A DNA stretch of 64,000 bases from contig JAEWOH010000050.1 in the NCBI GenBank assembly GCA_023460955.1, positions 1 through 64,000 of the forward strand, in the 5' to 3' direction. Position 1 is the first letter of the stretch. Each line of letters starts with the position of its first letter. Below are positions 18,377 through 27,943 of this stretch, piece by piece. The position numbers were made by a program, and so were the translations under genes. Source of the DNA: Bacillota bacterium (GTDB lineage: Bacteria; Bacillota; Clostridia; Acetivibrionales; DSM-1351). The notes under the pieces are model-generated. The model ran no database searches. It was given only the letters and a program-made list of their open reading frames with translations, and was not told where the DNA came from.

Positions 18377-19402
18377 CTACTCTTTCCGAATAGGCAGAAA
18401 TACCGAAAATGTGCTGCCCTTCCCTGGCTTTGATTTTACTTTTATGTATCCTTCCTGCTGTGATATAATCTCTCTGGCCAAATATAGACCTATTCCTATT
18501 CCATCCTCATTTCTGGCATTATTCCCTCTGTAAAAGCGTTTGAATATATGGTTTATTTCCCATTCTTCAAACCCCATCCCGTTATCCTCAATGTCCAGTC
18601 TGACGAATACTTCAAATATTGTTATACTGATTATTATCCTGCCATTTTCCGCTGTGTACTTGACAGCATTGTCAAGTATGTTGGAAATGGCCTCGGAAGT
18701 CCATTTCTTATCCACTGATAATTTTAAATCCACGGATGCAGGGTTAAATTCAATTTCTATTCCCTTTCCCTCAGCCTTCATATAAACCTGCTTTATCGCC
18801 GTTAAAATTAGTTCTTTGAGGCTGATAACCGCAGGCTTTAATTGTATGATACCACTTTCTAGCCGGGACATTTTTATCATACTTTCCATCAACCAATTCA
18901 ACTTTTCAAGCTGGCTGACAATATTCAGCACGTACTCCCGTCTGGTCGCTTCATCAATATCCTCATCGTTGAGAAAAGAAACATATATATTCAGGTTCGA
19001 TAAAGGATTTTTAAGCTGATGAGCAATATCAGTGATAAGGGACTTAATTTCCGATTTTTCTTTTTCAAGCCTTGAGTTTTGGATTTTCAACATCCCTGAA
19101 AGCTTTATTATCTGAGATTGCAGCTTGGAACACATATCATCTTCAAGAGTTGAAAATAATTCTGTTTCACGCATATCTATTATTGAGGCAACTACTTCCG
19201 ATAGCTGCATTAATATATTCCGTATATAGTTCTTAGTCATTATATAAAGTATACAACCAAGAATAAATGCAATAACAACAAAAACAATACTGATTGCAAG
19301 CTCAGAAGAACTTTTTGCAGTTGTAATTTCATAACTTAAAAACCCCAGAGTTAATAAAACATATACAAATGAAATCACAAATATCTTCTTGTTTAGCCTC
19401 AT
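18377..19402 (-). CDS. Two-component sensor histidine kinase (ABC-linked)
   Basis: A 341-residue kinase. Two TM helices (about 8-26 and 33-55) are separated by a very short loop, so there is no extracellular sensor domain. HisKA His is in 'DIAHQLKNPLSNLNIYVSFL'. The ATPase core has 'SNILDNAVKYT', 'DNGMGFEEWE', 'IFKRFYRGNNA' and 'GIGIGLYLAREII'. The lack of a sensor domain fits kinases that read the state of a partner ABC transporter, encoded next door (20214-23398). The ATG at 19402 has GGAG 6 nt upstream and is preferred over 19414. It follows its response regulator by 34 bp. Confidence 0.92.
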   Translation of the reverse strand: MRLNKKIFVISFVYVLLTLGFLSYEITTAKSSSELAISIVFVVIAFILGCILYIMTKNYIRNILMQLSEVVASIIDMRETELFSTLEDDMCSKLQSQIIKLSGMLKIQNSRLEKEKSEIKSLITDIAHQLKNPLSNLNIYVSFLNDEDIDEATRREYVLNIVSQLEKLNWLMESMIKMSRLESGIIQLKPAVISLKELILTAIKQVYMKAEGKGIEIEFNPASVDLKLSVDKKWTSEAISNILDNAVKYTAENGRIIISITIFEVFVRLDIEDNGMGFEEWEINHIFKRFYRGNNARNEDGIGIGLYLAREIISQQEGYIKVKSKPGKGSTFSVFLPIRKE

Positions 19403-19436
19403 ATAAATCTCCATTTGCTGGATTTTTCTTTAACCC

Positions 19437-20138
19437 TTAGTACCGTTGTACTTCACCGATCTGTTTGCTCTCCCAGGTATAGCCTATCCCGAAGACAGTT
19501 CTTATGTATTGTGGGTTTTTAGGGTCATCCTCAAGCTTTTGACGTAGTCTTCTCATATTTACACTCAGCGCGTTTTCATCTACAAAGCTTTCATCCACAT
19601 CCCAAAGTTTTTCAAGTATGCTTTGGCGAGTAAGTACTTGTCCGTTGTTTTTAGTAAGCATAGCCAGAAGCTTATATTCTGTGGCTGTTAGCTTAATTAA
19701 TTCTTCGGATTTCATTACTAGCATTTTATCATAATCAATAAAAATCTCTCCTGATCTGAATATATTCCTGTTTTTTGACTGAATACGTTTTAATATGGCT
19801 ACTACTCTTCTATAAAGGATTTCAAGTGAGAAGGGCTTTGAAATATAGTCATCGCAACCGGTAAGAAATCCGTCCAGCATATCCTTCTCAGTGTCATTTG
19901 CAGTAATAAATATAACAGGTACATCAGATACTTTCCGGATCTGGCGACACAGTTCCAGACCACTTTGATCCGGAAGGTTAATATCAAGAAGTATAATATC
20001 AAAACTTTCGTTTAAAAAATATGAATATCCCTCCGAGAAGGAATGGCTGCTGACTACCGAATATAAGTTTTTTTCCAAAGCCAACCTGATACCCCTGTTT
20101 AGCAGGATATCGTCTTCAACAATGAGTATTCTGACCAT
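19437..20138 (-). CDS. OmpR/PhoB-family response regulator
   Basis: A 233-residue regulator. The receiver domain has phospho-acceptor Asp in 'DIILLDINLPDQSGLELC' (about residue 52), the acidic pair 'VEDD', Thr in 'VIFITAND' and Lys in 'GCDDYISKPFSLEIL'. The C-terminal winged helix is 'LTATEYKLLAMLTKNNGQVL' to 'RTVFGIGYTWE'. It is encoded directly upstream of the kinase and downstream of the ABC permease. It likely activates the transporter genes in response to peptide or envelope stress. Confidence 0.94.
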   Translation of the reverse strand: MVRILIVEDDILLNRGIRLALEKNLYSVVSSHSFSEGYSYFLNESFDIILLDINLPDQSGLELCRQIRKVSDVPVIFITANDTEKDMLDGFLTGCDDYISKPFSLEILYRRVVAILKRIQSKNRNIFRSGEIFIDYDKMLVMKSEELIKLTATEYKLLAMLTKNNGQVLTRQSILEKLWDVDESFVDENALSVNMRRLRQKLEDDPKNPQYIRTVFGIGYTWESKQIGEVQRY

Positions 20139-20213
20139 TTTCCCTCCAAAACTTAATTCAATTTGTAAACTGTAAAAATAGTTATTAAAGTTTTTCTATA
20201 AACTAATTTTAAC

Positions 20214-22724
20214 TTAACCCTCAATACTTCTCAATCTCTCTGTAATACTTTCTTTGCATAAGGATTTGTACGCAATACCTGGTACTGATAAGCATACTGC
20301 AAAAATAATCAATAAACAAATCAGTAACGGTATAAAAGGAAATGTAAATACGGCATAAGTAGCTTCGGTTCTAAATAGTGTGAAAAGTCCGTAGGAAATT
20401 CCGTTTCCAAAAACCAGAACAAGTATACCTGATATTAATGCATAAGCACCTCCCTCAAACAGTAGAATCCTTCTGAGTCGTTCCGAATCCATTCCGATGC
20501 TTTCCAACACAGCAAACTCATGTCTTCTTGCATTTATGCTTGTAACTATAACATTTACAAAGTTTAGTATACCGATAAGAGCGAGGATCAGTGACATTCC
20601 ACTGCCTAGGACATATAGCAACAGCTTGGTGCTTTTATACTGCTCTAACATATCAAGCCTGGAATCCAGTGAAATTTCCTTATCTCCTCCAATAATTTCC
20701 TTCAGTTGTGAATAAATCTTTTCTTGCAGCTTATCTTCAGTATCCATTGTAATTGAATAAACTAATGGATTATCATAAAGCTCACGCATTTTAGCATTAC
20801 TTATAAAAATATTCGGTGCAATTCTTATACCTCCTTTAAACGGCGTACTTTGAGGTAGAAATCCTCCTAACTTTACCGTAGTTTTTTGGGCATTTGCCTT
20901 ATTAATGAAGGATAGCTCAGATCCCAGCTGGTAAAGTTCAGGTTTGTCGGTGGAAAACAGCGCTATTTCACCCTTTTCGAAGGCGTCAGTGTCTATAGGC
21001 TTATTCAGAGATTTATTCAGCTCTTCTACATACTGAGTATCCAGTCCCACAAGAAATGTTGAGAACAATTCAGGATATTTTTTTATCTGTTCTTCTGTTA
21101 TCATTCCAGTTTTATGTCTTTGAGAAAAATCAGCAATATGGTTTAGATAAACTTTCTTATCATAACATACATTAACTTCCTGACAGGTTACCTGGTTAAA
21201 ATCTGTTATTCCGTTTATATTTTTCAAATCGGCTAAAAAGCTGTCATCGAATTTCTGCTTTACACCATTTTCCAAACCGGGATTCAAGGTATTATTCGTA
21301 AGTCTGAAGTCATTTTCAATGTAATCAGCTACGAGGTTGTCAGTATCCATACTTAGTAGTATTGTGTTCACGGCTAAAAAAGATGTTATTCCAAGAAATA
21401 GCGAAGCAAATACAACCATTGATCGTTTCTTGTTTCGAAAAATATTTCTAAGAGCCATTATACCTGCTTTTGATCCATTGCTTGATTTCCTTTGCTTGCG
21501 GGTACTAGACATACCTGTAAAGCGATTAGCCTCAATCGGTGAAATTGACCCTGCTTTTTTTGCGGGCTTATTTGCTGCCCAAAGTGTAGTCAGCCCTGTA
21601 AAAATTACTGCACCGCCATATATCAATGGGCTGAAAGAAACCTTAACACCGGACTCATGATTTATCATAACGGTGAGGATGCTTGGAACAGCAATCAGAG
21701 AAACTATAGCCCCTGCAGCAAGCCCAAGCGGTATACCTATTCCTGCCAAGCGCATTGCTTGACCGATAACAATTTTCTTCAGCTGCGCAGGTGTTGTTCC
21801 TATTGTTTTCAATAGCCCATAGTATCTAATATCCCTGGAGACAGACAATGAAAATACATTATAGATTAGCAGATACCCACTTAGCATAATAACGAGAATT
21901 ATTCCTGCTAATCCAATCAACGTAGCTGTGTCTGCAAAATCACTGCGATCATAAATAGGGACAACTTTAATTTTCTGATTACTATTAAGGTGGATATCCT
22001 TTGCCAGCTTTTCTACCTGAGCATTTATATCGGAAGTATTCTTAAATCTTATAGAAGCTGCACCCGAATTTACAGGAGATACACCCTGCTTTTTCATAAA
22101 CTCTTCAGAAACAAGCATAACACCAACATTATCGGAGCGTAAATTCATATACTCTGTGTAGTAGGCTGATAAAACAAATTTCTGTGTTTTATATTCAGAA
22201 GTAATTTCATTTATTGTAGTTCTATACTCTATTTCGAGAATCATACCAAGCTCAGGATTAGTAATCCCCATCCGGTTTAGAATCCAGTCGGGCACCATGA
22301 TTTCATCGTACTTCTGAGGGTATGTACCAATAAAATTACTAATTGTGGGTTTACGAAAGATATCCCACTCGGAGCTGCCAAACCAATGGAGTCCAAGTAC
22401 CATATTTCCCATACTCGGAGTTGATTTTATGCTTCCAACGTTACTTTGCACCCCTATTTGTTCAATATAATCCAGCTTTTCAACCTTTTTTATTTGATCC
22501 TCAGTGGGGTATGACAGTGCCACATGAGCAGTAGTACCCATTACTCTCAACTGCTGAAGCTTTAAGGATTCAATTGTACTGAAACCGATACTGAAGATGG
22601 TTGTAATTAAAAAGGCAGTTAATGCTACCGCAGTAATAACAAATGCATTACGCAGCCTATTTGCCCTCATAGTACGCTTTGTCAGCTTTTTGATAATATA
22701 TTTATTGTTGGTGGCAAATATCAT
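20214..22724 (-). CDS. ABC transporter permease with two FtsX domains
   Basis: An 836-residue permease of the MacB/FtsX superfamily. TM1 (about 25-50) and a large extracellular MacB_PCD-like domain are followed by a first FtsX block (about 270-400, 'LAGIILVIMLSGYLLIYNVF'), a cytoplasmic linker, then TM ('SMVVFASLFLGITSFLAVNTI'), a second extracellular domain, and a last FtsX block (about 695-830). Such permeases act mechanically in antimicrobial-peptide resistance or lipoprotein/peptide export. The start overlaps the ATPase stop (ATGA). It is larger than BceB (about 650 residues), so it is not a strict BceB orthologue. Confidence 0.88.
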   Translation of the reverse strand: MIFATNNKYIIKKLTKRTMRANRLRNAFVITAVALTAFLITTIFSIGFSTIESLKLQQLRVMGTTAHVALSYPTEDQIKKVEKLDYIEQIGVQSNVGSIKSTPSMGNMVLGLHWFGSSEWDIFRKPTISNFIGTYPQKYDEIMVPDWILNRMGITNPELGMILEIEYRTTINEITSEYKTQKFVLSAYYTEYMNLRSDNVGVMLVSEEFMKKQGVSPVNSGAASIRFKNTSDINAQVEKLAKDIHLNSNQKIKVVPIYDRSDFADTATLIGLAGIILVIMLSGYLLIYNVFSLSVSRDIRYYGLLKTIGTTPAQLKKIVIGQAMRLAGIGIPLGLAAGAIVSLIAVPSILTVMINHESGVKVSFSPLIYGGAVIFTGLTTLWAANKPAKKAGSISPIEANRFTGMSSTRKQRKSSNGSKAGIMALRNIFRNKKRSMVVFASLFLGITSFLAVNTILLSMDTDNLVADYIENDFRLTNNTLNPGLENGVKQKFDDSFLADLKNINGITDFNQVTCQEVNVCYDKKVYLNHIADFSQRHKTGMITEEQIKKYPELFSTFLVGLDTQYVEELNKSLNKPIDTDAFEKGEIALFSTDKPELYQLGSELSFINKANAQKTTVKLGGFLPQSTPFKGGIRIAPNIFISNAKMRELYDNPLVYSITMDTEDKLQEKIYSQLKEIIGGDKEISLDSRLDMLEQYKSTKLLLYVLGSGMSLILALIGILNFVNVIVTSINARRHEFAVLESIGMDSERLRRILLFEGGAYALISGILVLVFGNGISYGLFTLFRTEATYAVFTFPFIPLLICLLIIFAVCLSVPGIAYKSLCKESITERLRSIEG

Positions 22725-23398
22725 TCTTGTTCACCCCCGACGATTTTTCCGTCCTCTATCCGAATTACCCTGTCGGCAAGCTGTGAGATTTCTTCATTAT
22801 GGGTTATCATGACAATAGTTTGATTAAATCGCATGCCGGTTGTTTTCAGAAGTCCTACTACTTCCATACCCGTCTTACTGTCAAGGTTTCCGGTAGGCTC
22901 GTCCGCCAGAATAATTGCGGGTTTGGCTGCCAAAGCTCTGGCAATAGCGACTCTTTGCTGCTGACCTCCGGAAAGATTATTGGGCAGATTATCTAGTTTG
23001 CTAGATAGACCAAGGGTCTGTATTATATCATAAAGATATACTTTGTCCAGCGTTCCTCCATCCAACTCAACAGGAAGTGTTATATTTTCATAAACATTCA
23101 AAACAGGTATCAGGTTGTAATTTTGAAATACAAAACCAATATTCCTTCTTCTGAATACAGTTTTTTGCTGGTCGGTCATTTTCAATATCTCCTTGCCAGA
23201 TACGAATACTTCACCGTCAGTAGCATAATCAAGGCCGCCCAGCATATGTAGCAATGTTGATTTGCCGCTTCCTGAAGAACCGATTATTGCAACAAACTCA
23301 CCTTCAGAAACCTCAATATCAACACCATCCAGAGCCTTAACCTGGTTTTCCTTGTCACCGTAATATTTTTTTAAAGCTTTTGTTCTTAAAATACTCAT
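22721..23398 (-). CDS. ABC transporter ATP-binding protein (MacB/BceA-like)
   Basis: A 225-residue ATPase with Walker A 'IIGSSGSGKSTLLHMLGGLD', Q-loop 'GFVFQNYNLIPVLNVYEN', signature 'LSGGQQQRVAIARALAAKP', Walker B 'IILADEPTGNLDSKTG' and the H-loop 'TIVMITHNEEI'. This is the pattern of the MacB/LolD/BceA subfamily. It pairs with the permease overlapping its 3' end; the four genes ATPase-permease-regulator-kinase form one module. It is transcribed from just downstream of the terminator at 23419. Confidence 0.95.
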   Translation of the reverse strand: MSILRTKALKKYYGDKENQVKALDGVDIEVSEGEFVAIIGSSGSGKSTLLHMLGGLDYATDGEVFVSGKEILKMTDQQKTVFRRRNIGFVFQNYNLIPVLNVYENITLPVELDGGTLDKVYLYDIIQTLGLSSKLDNLPNNLSGGQQQRVAIARALAAKPAIILADEPTGNLDSKTGMEVVGLLKTTGMRFNQTIVMITHNEEISQLADRVIRIEDGKIVGGEQE

Positions 23399-23418
23399 AA
23401 ACTCATCTCCATATAAAA

Positions 23419-23452
23419 AATTCAGACTATAAATAATCTTATAGTCTGAATT
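23419..23452 (-). terminator. Terminator of the 2-oxoacid oxidoreductase operon
   Basis: A 13-bp perfect stem (AATTCAGACTATA / TATAGTCTGAATT), 8-nt loop, then TTTTTT on the minus strand. The SD of the ABC ATPase gene lies outside the stem. Confidence 0.9.
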
Positions 23453-23497
23453 ATAAATCGAAGTCCTTACAATTTAGTGACAATTATTATGTATTTC

Positions 23498-24031
23498 TTA
23501 AAAGTCATAACCCATATCTAGGGCTTTCATTTCTTCTGGAATCATGTGGTGCTTCTTTGCCGGGAGAACCTTCTTAAGAGCTGCCTCAAAGCTTTCCTTC
23601 GAGACAATTCCTGTCTTTGCAAGCAATTTACCAAGTATAATGATATTCGCATAAGTCTGGTTTCCCATATCGGAAGCTAACTGTGATGCAGGTACTCCTG
23701 AATAATCTATATCTGTTCTCTTTGGCTTGGCTTCAACCAGTGAGCTGTCAGCAATAATCAAACCGTTTGGAACTACCGACTTTTCAAACTTTTCAAGTGA
23801 AGGGCCGTTCATTACAACCAGGACATTTGCTGTATCAAGAATAGGTGAACCAACAGGTTCATCAGAAATAACAACGCTGCAGTTGGCAGTTCCGCCTCTC
23901 ATTTCAGGTCCGTAGGAGGGAAGCCAGGATACGTATTTTCCTTCAAGCATACCTGCGTAAGCAAGTAATCTTCCGGCGGAGAGTATACCCTGTCCGCCGA
24001 AACCAGCAATAATCAATTCCAATTGTTTCAT
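23498..24031 (-). CDS. 2-oxoacid:ferredoxin oxidoreductase, gamma subunit
   Basis: A 177-residue gamma (POR/KorC-type) subunit with 'IAGFGGQGILSAGRLLAYAG' at the N terminus and 'WLPSYGPEMRGGTANCSVVISD'. Both are signatures of the catalytic gamma domain that contacts CoA/TPP in the Kor/Vor complex. It works with the TPP subunit, the pyrimidine-binding subunit and the ferredoxin subunit encoded just upstream, with a 3-bp gap after the beta gene. Confidence 0.93.
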   Translation of the reverse strand: MKQLELIIAGFGGQGILSAGRLLAYAGMLEGKYVSWLPSYGPEMRGGTANCSVVISDEPVGSPILDTANVLVVMNGPSLEKFEKSVVPNGLIIADSSLVEAKPKRTDIDYSGVPASQLASDMGNQTYANIIILGKLLAKTGIVSKESFEAALKKVLPAKKHHMIPEEMKALDMGYDF

Positions 24032-24034
24032 ATC

Positions 24035-24781
24035 CTATACCTCCAAATCCTTTCCTTTAAAATTGCCCAAAGGATAGAACGGCATCATATTTTGTTCGAG
24101 CCATTTCAATGAATCTACAGGATTGATACCCCAGTTGGTCGGGCAGGTTGAGAGTACTTCAACTATTGAGAAGCCTTTCTTGGCCTTTTGAACCTGAAAA
24201 GCCTTTTTAATTGCAGCCTTAGTCTTGTTTATATTTTTTACGTCATTAACTGCGGTTCTTTCAACGTAAACAGCTCCCTCAAGTGTTGACAGCATTTCAC
24301 ATACCTTAACAGGGTAGCCGTGTATTTCAGGTTTTCTTCCGAAAGGTGATGTAGTAGTAACCTGGTTTATCAAAGTTGTTGGAGCCATCTGTCCCGAAGT
24401 CATTCCATATATTGCATTGTTTACGAATATGGTTGTTATGTTCTCACCTCTGGTAGCAGCGTGAACTATTTCTGCAGTACCTATTGCAGCAAGGTCACCA
24501 TCTCCCTGATAGGTAAATACAAAATTATCGGGATGAACTCTTTTTATACCTGTTGCAACCGCAGGAGCTCTACCGTGAGCAGCCTGTGCAAAATCACAGT
24601 TAAAATATTCATAATTATTATAAGCACAGCCTACAGGTGAAACGCCTATTGTTGTGCCTTCTATATCAAGTTCGTCGATTACTTCAGCTATTATCCTGTG
24701 AACAATCCCGTGAGTACAGCCGGGACAATAGTGAAGGGACAAATCTTTTAACGCATGTGGTTTTTTAAACACTGTTGCCAT
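24035..24781 (-). CDS. 2-oxoacid:ferredoxin oxidoreductase, beta (TPP-binding) subunit
   Basis: A 248-residue beta subunit. 'LSLHYCPGCTHGIVHRIIAE' and the TPP/Mg motif 'VFTYQGDGDLAAIGTAEIVHAATRGENI' followed by 'NNAIYGMTSGQMAPTTL' are diagnostic. It catalyses TPP-dependent decarboxylation of a 2-oxoacid, passing electrons to ferredoxin. The exact substrate (2-oxoglutarate or branched-chain 2-oxoacids) cannot be told from sequence alone. Confidence 0.94.
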   Translation of the reverse strand: MATVFKKPHALKDLSLHYCPGCTHGIVHRIIAEVIDELDIEGTTIGVSPVGCAYNNYEYFNCDFAQAAHGRAPAVATGIKRVHPDNFVFTYQGDGDLAAIGTAEIVHAATRGENITTIFVNNAIYGMTSGQMAPTTLINQVTTTSPFGRKPEIHGYPVKVCEMLSTLEGAVYVERTAVNDVKNINKTKAAIKKAFQVQKAKKGFSIVEVLSTCPTNWGINPVDSLKWLEQNMMPFYPLGNFKGKDLEV

Positions 24782-24847
24782 TTCTAACCTCCATCTCGCT
24801 GTCTATGCAGCGACAAATATAGTAAATATAAACCCTCTTGAGGTTTT

Positions 24848-25903
24848 TTATTTTAAGATTTCCTTTATCTTGTTTAGAATTTCCTTCTGGCTTGGAACCA
24901 TACCACCCATACGTCCGTAGAAATGTACCGGGCGTTTTCCGTTTACTGCCAGGCGGACATCTTCAACCATTTGACCTGCACTGAGCTCAACGCTTAGGAA
25001 CGCCTTTGGAGTTTCAGCGTATTTCTCAAATGCCTCTGTTGGGAATGGCCACAGTGATATTGGACGGATAAGTCCAACCTTTATACCTTCTTTTTCAGCA
25101 GACTTGATAACATTTTTTATTATACGGGCAATAGTACCGTAAGCAGTAACAATAATATCTGCATTTTCACAGTTATAGGTTTCAACACGAATTTCATTCT
25201 GTTCGATTTGTCTATACTTCGCCTGTAGCTTGAGATTATGGTTTTCAAGGACTTCAGGGTTAATGTATATGGAAGTTACATCATTACTTTCACGTTTCAT
25301 TTTAGTGCCGGTTAATGCCCAGCTCTTATCTGCCTGATAAACTTCTTCCTTATCCTTGAATTCAACAGCTTCCATCATCTGTCCCAGCATTCCATCACCC
25401 ATTATCATGGTGCAGATTCTGTATCTGTCAGATATGTTAAAGGCATCTACTGTTAACTCATAAAGCTCCTGGACACTTGAAGGAGCCAGAACTACCATTT
25501 TATAGTCACCGTGTCCTCCTCCTTTGACTGCCTGGAAATAATCACACTGTGCCGGCAGAATACCACCCAGTCCAGGGCCACAACGTACTATATTTACTAC
25601 AACGCATGGAAGCTCAGCACCCGCTATATAAGATAAACCTTCCTGTTTTAAACTGATTCCCGGACTTGATGATGATGTGAGTACACGTGCACCTGCAGCC
25701 GAAGCGCCATATACCATATTTATTGCTGCGACTTCACTTTCAGCCTGAACAAATGTGCCTTGTATTTCCGGCATCTTTTTGGCCATATAATGTGCAATTT
25801 CTGTTTGCGGTGTAATAGGGTATCCGAAATAATGTTTACAGCCTGCTCTCATTGCTGCTTCTGCAATTACTTCGTTACCTTTCATTAATAATTTTTCAGA
25901 CAT
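24848..25903 (-). CDS. vorB: 2-oxoacid:ferredoxin oxidoreductase, alpha subunit (VorB/KorA type)
   Basis: A 351-residue alpha subunit. It starts 'MSEKLLMKGNEVIAEAAMRAGC', then 'YFGYPITPQTEIAHYMA' (pyrimidine-binding) and 'SSSSPGISLKQEGLSYIAGAELP'. The C-terminal domain II ends 'VHFYGRMGGMVPSQKEILNKI'. Size and start match clostridial subunits called VorB (2-oxoisovalerate ferredoxin oxidoreductase), but the KorA name for 2-oxoglutarate enzymes is also possible. The ATG at 25903 follows GGGGAGGG; the reading from 25918 would start inside the SD. Confidence 0.88.
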   Translation of the reverse strand: MSEKLLMKGNEVIAEAAMRAGCKHYFGYPITPQTEIAHYMAKKMPEIQGTFVQAESEVAAINMVYGASAAGARVLTSSSSPGISLKQEGLSYIAGAELPCVVVNIVRCGPGLGGILPAQCDYFQAVKGGGHGDYKMVVLAPSSVQELYELTVDAFNISDRYRICTMIMGDGMLGQMMEAVEFKDKEEVYQADKSWALTGTKMKRESNDVTSIYINPEVLENHNLKLQAKYRQIEQNEIRVETYNCENADIIVTAYGTIARIIKNVIKSAEKEGIKVGLIRPISLWPFPTEAFEKYAETPKAFLSVELSAGQMVEDVRLAVNGKRPVHFYGRMGGMVPSQKEILNKIKEILK

Positions 25904-25981
25904 TTTAACCCTCCCCAATAATATCTCAACACTTTAAGCTGCTTCTTATAAGATGTTCAAAAAATATGAACTGTCCTCGAA

Positions 25982-26188
25982 TCACTTTTCAACTTCAATA
26001 ACACAATCAGGACAAATTGTAGCACAGAAGGCACAGCCTATACATTTTTCCATTTCATCTACACCTGCCGGATGAAAGCCCTTCTGATTCAGTTTGTCAG
26101 ATTTCATTATGACAATTTTCTTAGGACATACTGTTACACAAAGCTTGCAGCCTTTGCATCTTTCCTCATGGAATGTTACTTTTGCCAT
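25982..26188 (-). CDS. 2-oxoacid:ferredoxin oxidoreductase, delta (2[4Fe-4S]) subunit
   Basis: A 68-residue ferredoxin with two CxxCxxCxxxCP clusters: 'CKGCKLCVTVCPKKIV' and 'CIGCAFCATICPDCVIEV'. It is the first gene of the delta-alpha-beta-gamma operon and carries electrons from the catalytic subunits. GAGG lies upstream of the ATG. Confidence 0.95.
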   Translation of the reverse strand: MAKVTFHEERCKGCKLCVTVCPKKIVIMKSDKLNQKGFHPAGVDEMEKCIGCAFCATICPDCVIEVEK

Positions 26189-26475
26189 TGTTAAAACCTC
26201 ACTTATATTTTATTTATCTGAGCCAATTAGTGTGGATTATGCTGATGATTCCGCGGCCCTGCAAAATTGCAATATAAAGCTACTTATTAGGACGGAATAT
26301 TAATAATAATTGACTATTTGATTAGTTTAGTAATTTAGAGAACTAAAACTATTGTTAATTATAAAACTCTTTAATGGCTTTTGCAAGTTTCTATTAATTT
26401 GCTGCTAGACAAGTTATACAGGTTAATTTCACAGTCCTTGTTCGATGAATATCTGAGCGTAAACAACGGCTGCTT
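26189..26475. other. Intergenic region upstream of the 2-oxoacid oxidoreductase operon
   Basis: 287 bp between the P-loop ATPase stop and the ferredoxin start. It must hold the operon promoter if the ATPase is not cotranscribed. A TATATT string near 26270 is the best -10 candidate but lacks a good -35. No clear terminator was seen, so read-through from the ATPase/tcdA genes is possible. Confidence 0.35.
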
Positions 26476-27156
26476 TTACCCCCTGTTCCAAGGAAGATGT
26501 ATCTGTTTTTTAAGCGGAAGCAATTCAGAACCGTTTAATTGTTTACTATCAATTTGGTTGAGGACTTCTTCCATTCCGGCTGTAATACCTATTGGAATTC
26601 CAAGTTTTTCAGATACCTGAGATATTATTCTATTACCTTCAAGTATTATTTCCGGAGTAGTTTCTTCAAGAAGGTTACTGTTATTAATGAGCTTTGTTAC
26701 TTTGATATGAGCACTTTCTTCTATTATAGCAATCATCTCAAGAATTTTTTCAGGAGTATCGGTCATTCCTCTTCTTGTATTGATTACAAAAAACATTTCA
26801 TAATCATCACTTAATATTTCTTCTTTAAAACGGGCTACAGCCTTGGCACCCAGATCGTCTCCGCCCACATCGAGCACAGCCTTGTACTCCTTCTTTTGAA
26901 AAAGTGAATATATTTCAGGAGGTATTGCAGGAACATCCACATTAGTATTTGCATACATTGGCAGGATTACCCAGATATTGTTCTTTTCAAGTTCCTCCTT
27001 TGCGTCCGCTGTTCTAAAGTACGGATTTACTATATCAAAATCAACAATTGATGTTTTATAATTGGCTTCTGCCAGCTTCAAAGCATAATTTACAGCTACT
27101 TCAGTTTTACCGCTTCCGAAATGGCCGGTAAAAATGTTTATACGTTTTTCAAACAT
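26476..27156 (-). CDS. P-loop ATPase of the MinD/CobQ-like class
   Basis: A 226-residue protein with deviant Walker A 'IFTGHFGSGKTEVAVNYALK', switch I-like 'VDFDIVNPYFRTADAKEEL' and Walker B-like 'YKAVLDVGGDDLGAKAV'. The 'GHFGSGKTE' start and 'DFDIVNPYFR' motif mark a conserved but uncharacterised clostridial family that often sits next to 2-oxoacid:ferredoxin oxidoreductase genes. The role is unknown; maturation or regulation of that complex is a guess from context. The ATG at 27156 follows AAAGGGAG; the reading from 27198 overlaps tcdA and has no SD. Confidence 0.82.
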   Translation of the reverse strand: MFEKRINIFTGHFGSGKTEVAVNYALKLAEANYKTSIVDFDIVNPYFRTADAKEELEKNNIWVILPMYANTNVDVPAIPPEIYSLFQKKEYKAVLDVGGDDLGAKAVARFKEEILSDDYEMFFVINTRRGMTDTPEKILEMIAIIEESAHIKVTKLINNSNLLEETTPEIILEGNRIISQVSEKLGIPIGITAGMEEVLNQIDSKQLNGSELLPLKKQIHLPWNRG

Positions 27157-27181
27157 AATTGACTCCCTTTCTCTTGTTTTA

Positions 27182-27943
27182 CTACCGTTCCCAGCCAATG
27201 AGATCCTTTATTACTTCACCGGCAATTATTAAACCCATAACAGAAGGCACAAAAGGAAGACTACCGGGAATCTGGTGTTTTACAGTACATTTCCTTGTGG
27301 ACCCCTTTGGGCAGATACACCCTGCACTACAGCTGGAGCTCTCTGTTTCCACTGGCTTACGAGGCTCTTCCTTGGAATATACCACCTTTAATCTTTTAAT
27401 TCCCCTTAGTCTTAGTTCTTTTCGAACCACCTTCGCTAATGGGTCAACAGAGGTTTTGAAAATATCTGATACCTCAAACCTTGTGGGGTCTATCTTATTT
27501 CCGGCTCCCATTGCACTGATTATTGGTATTCCATGTTCATTAGCCCTTACTACCAGGTCAATTTTTGCGGTCACTGTATCAATGGCATCAACAATGTAAT
27601 CACAGGTTTTATCAAGAATTTCTTCTGCAACATCAGGCATATAAAATTTTTGTATTATACTAACCTCACATTTTGGGTTGATCTCCAGTATTCTGTCCCT
27701 CATGGCTTCAACCTTTGGCTTTCCAACCGTCTTACGGGTTGCATGGAGCTGCCTGTTAAGATTTGTCAGGCATACGCAGTCATCGTCAATTAGTACGACT
27801 TTGCCAAGGCCACATCTTACTAGAGCTTCAATTGTGTATGAGCCTACCCCGCCCACACCGAATACAGCTACTTTACTGTTCTGAAGCTTTTCCAACCCTT
27901 CCTTACCAATAATTAATTCATTTCTGGAAAATTCATTCAACAT
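27182..27943 (-). CDS. tcdA: tRNA threonylcarbamoyladenosine dehydratase (ThiF/HesA fold)
   Basis: A 253-residue E1-like enzyme that cyclises t6A to ct6A in ANN-decoding tRNAs. It has the nucleotide-binding 'KVAVFGVGGVGSYTIEALVRCG', then 'VVLIDDDCVCLTNLNRQLHAT' and 'DYIVDAIDTVTAKIDLV', and the TcdA-specific 'RFEVSDIFKTSVDPLAKVVR'. It carries the Firmicute Cys-rich stretch 'SCSAGCICP' near residue 207. A PLP-free, ATP-dependent ligase-type activation is known for the family. It lies 25 bp upstream of the P-loop ATPase gene. Confidence 0.9.
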   Translation of the reverse strand: MLNEFSRNELIIGKEGLEKLQNSKVAVFGVGGVGSYTIEALVRCGLGKVVLIDDDCVCLTNLNRQLHATRKTVGKPKVEAMRDRILEINPKCEVSIIQKFYMPDVAEEILDKTCDYIVDAIDTVTAKIDLVVRANEHGIPIISAMGAGNKIDPTRFEVSDIFKTSVDPLAKVVRKELRLRGIKRLKVVYSKEEPRKPVETESSSCSAGCICPKGSTRKCTVKHQIPGSLPFVPSVMGLIIAGEVIKDLIGWER

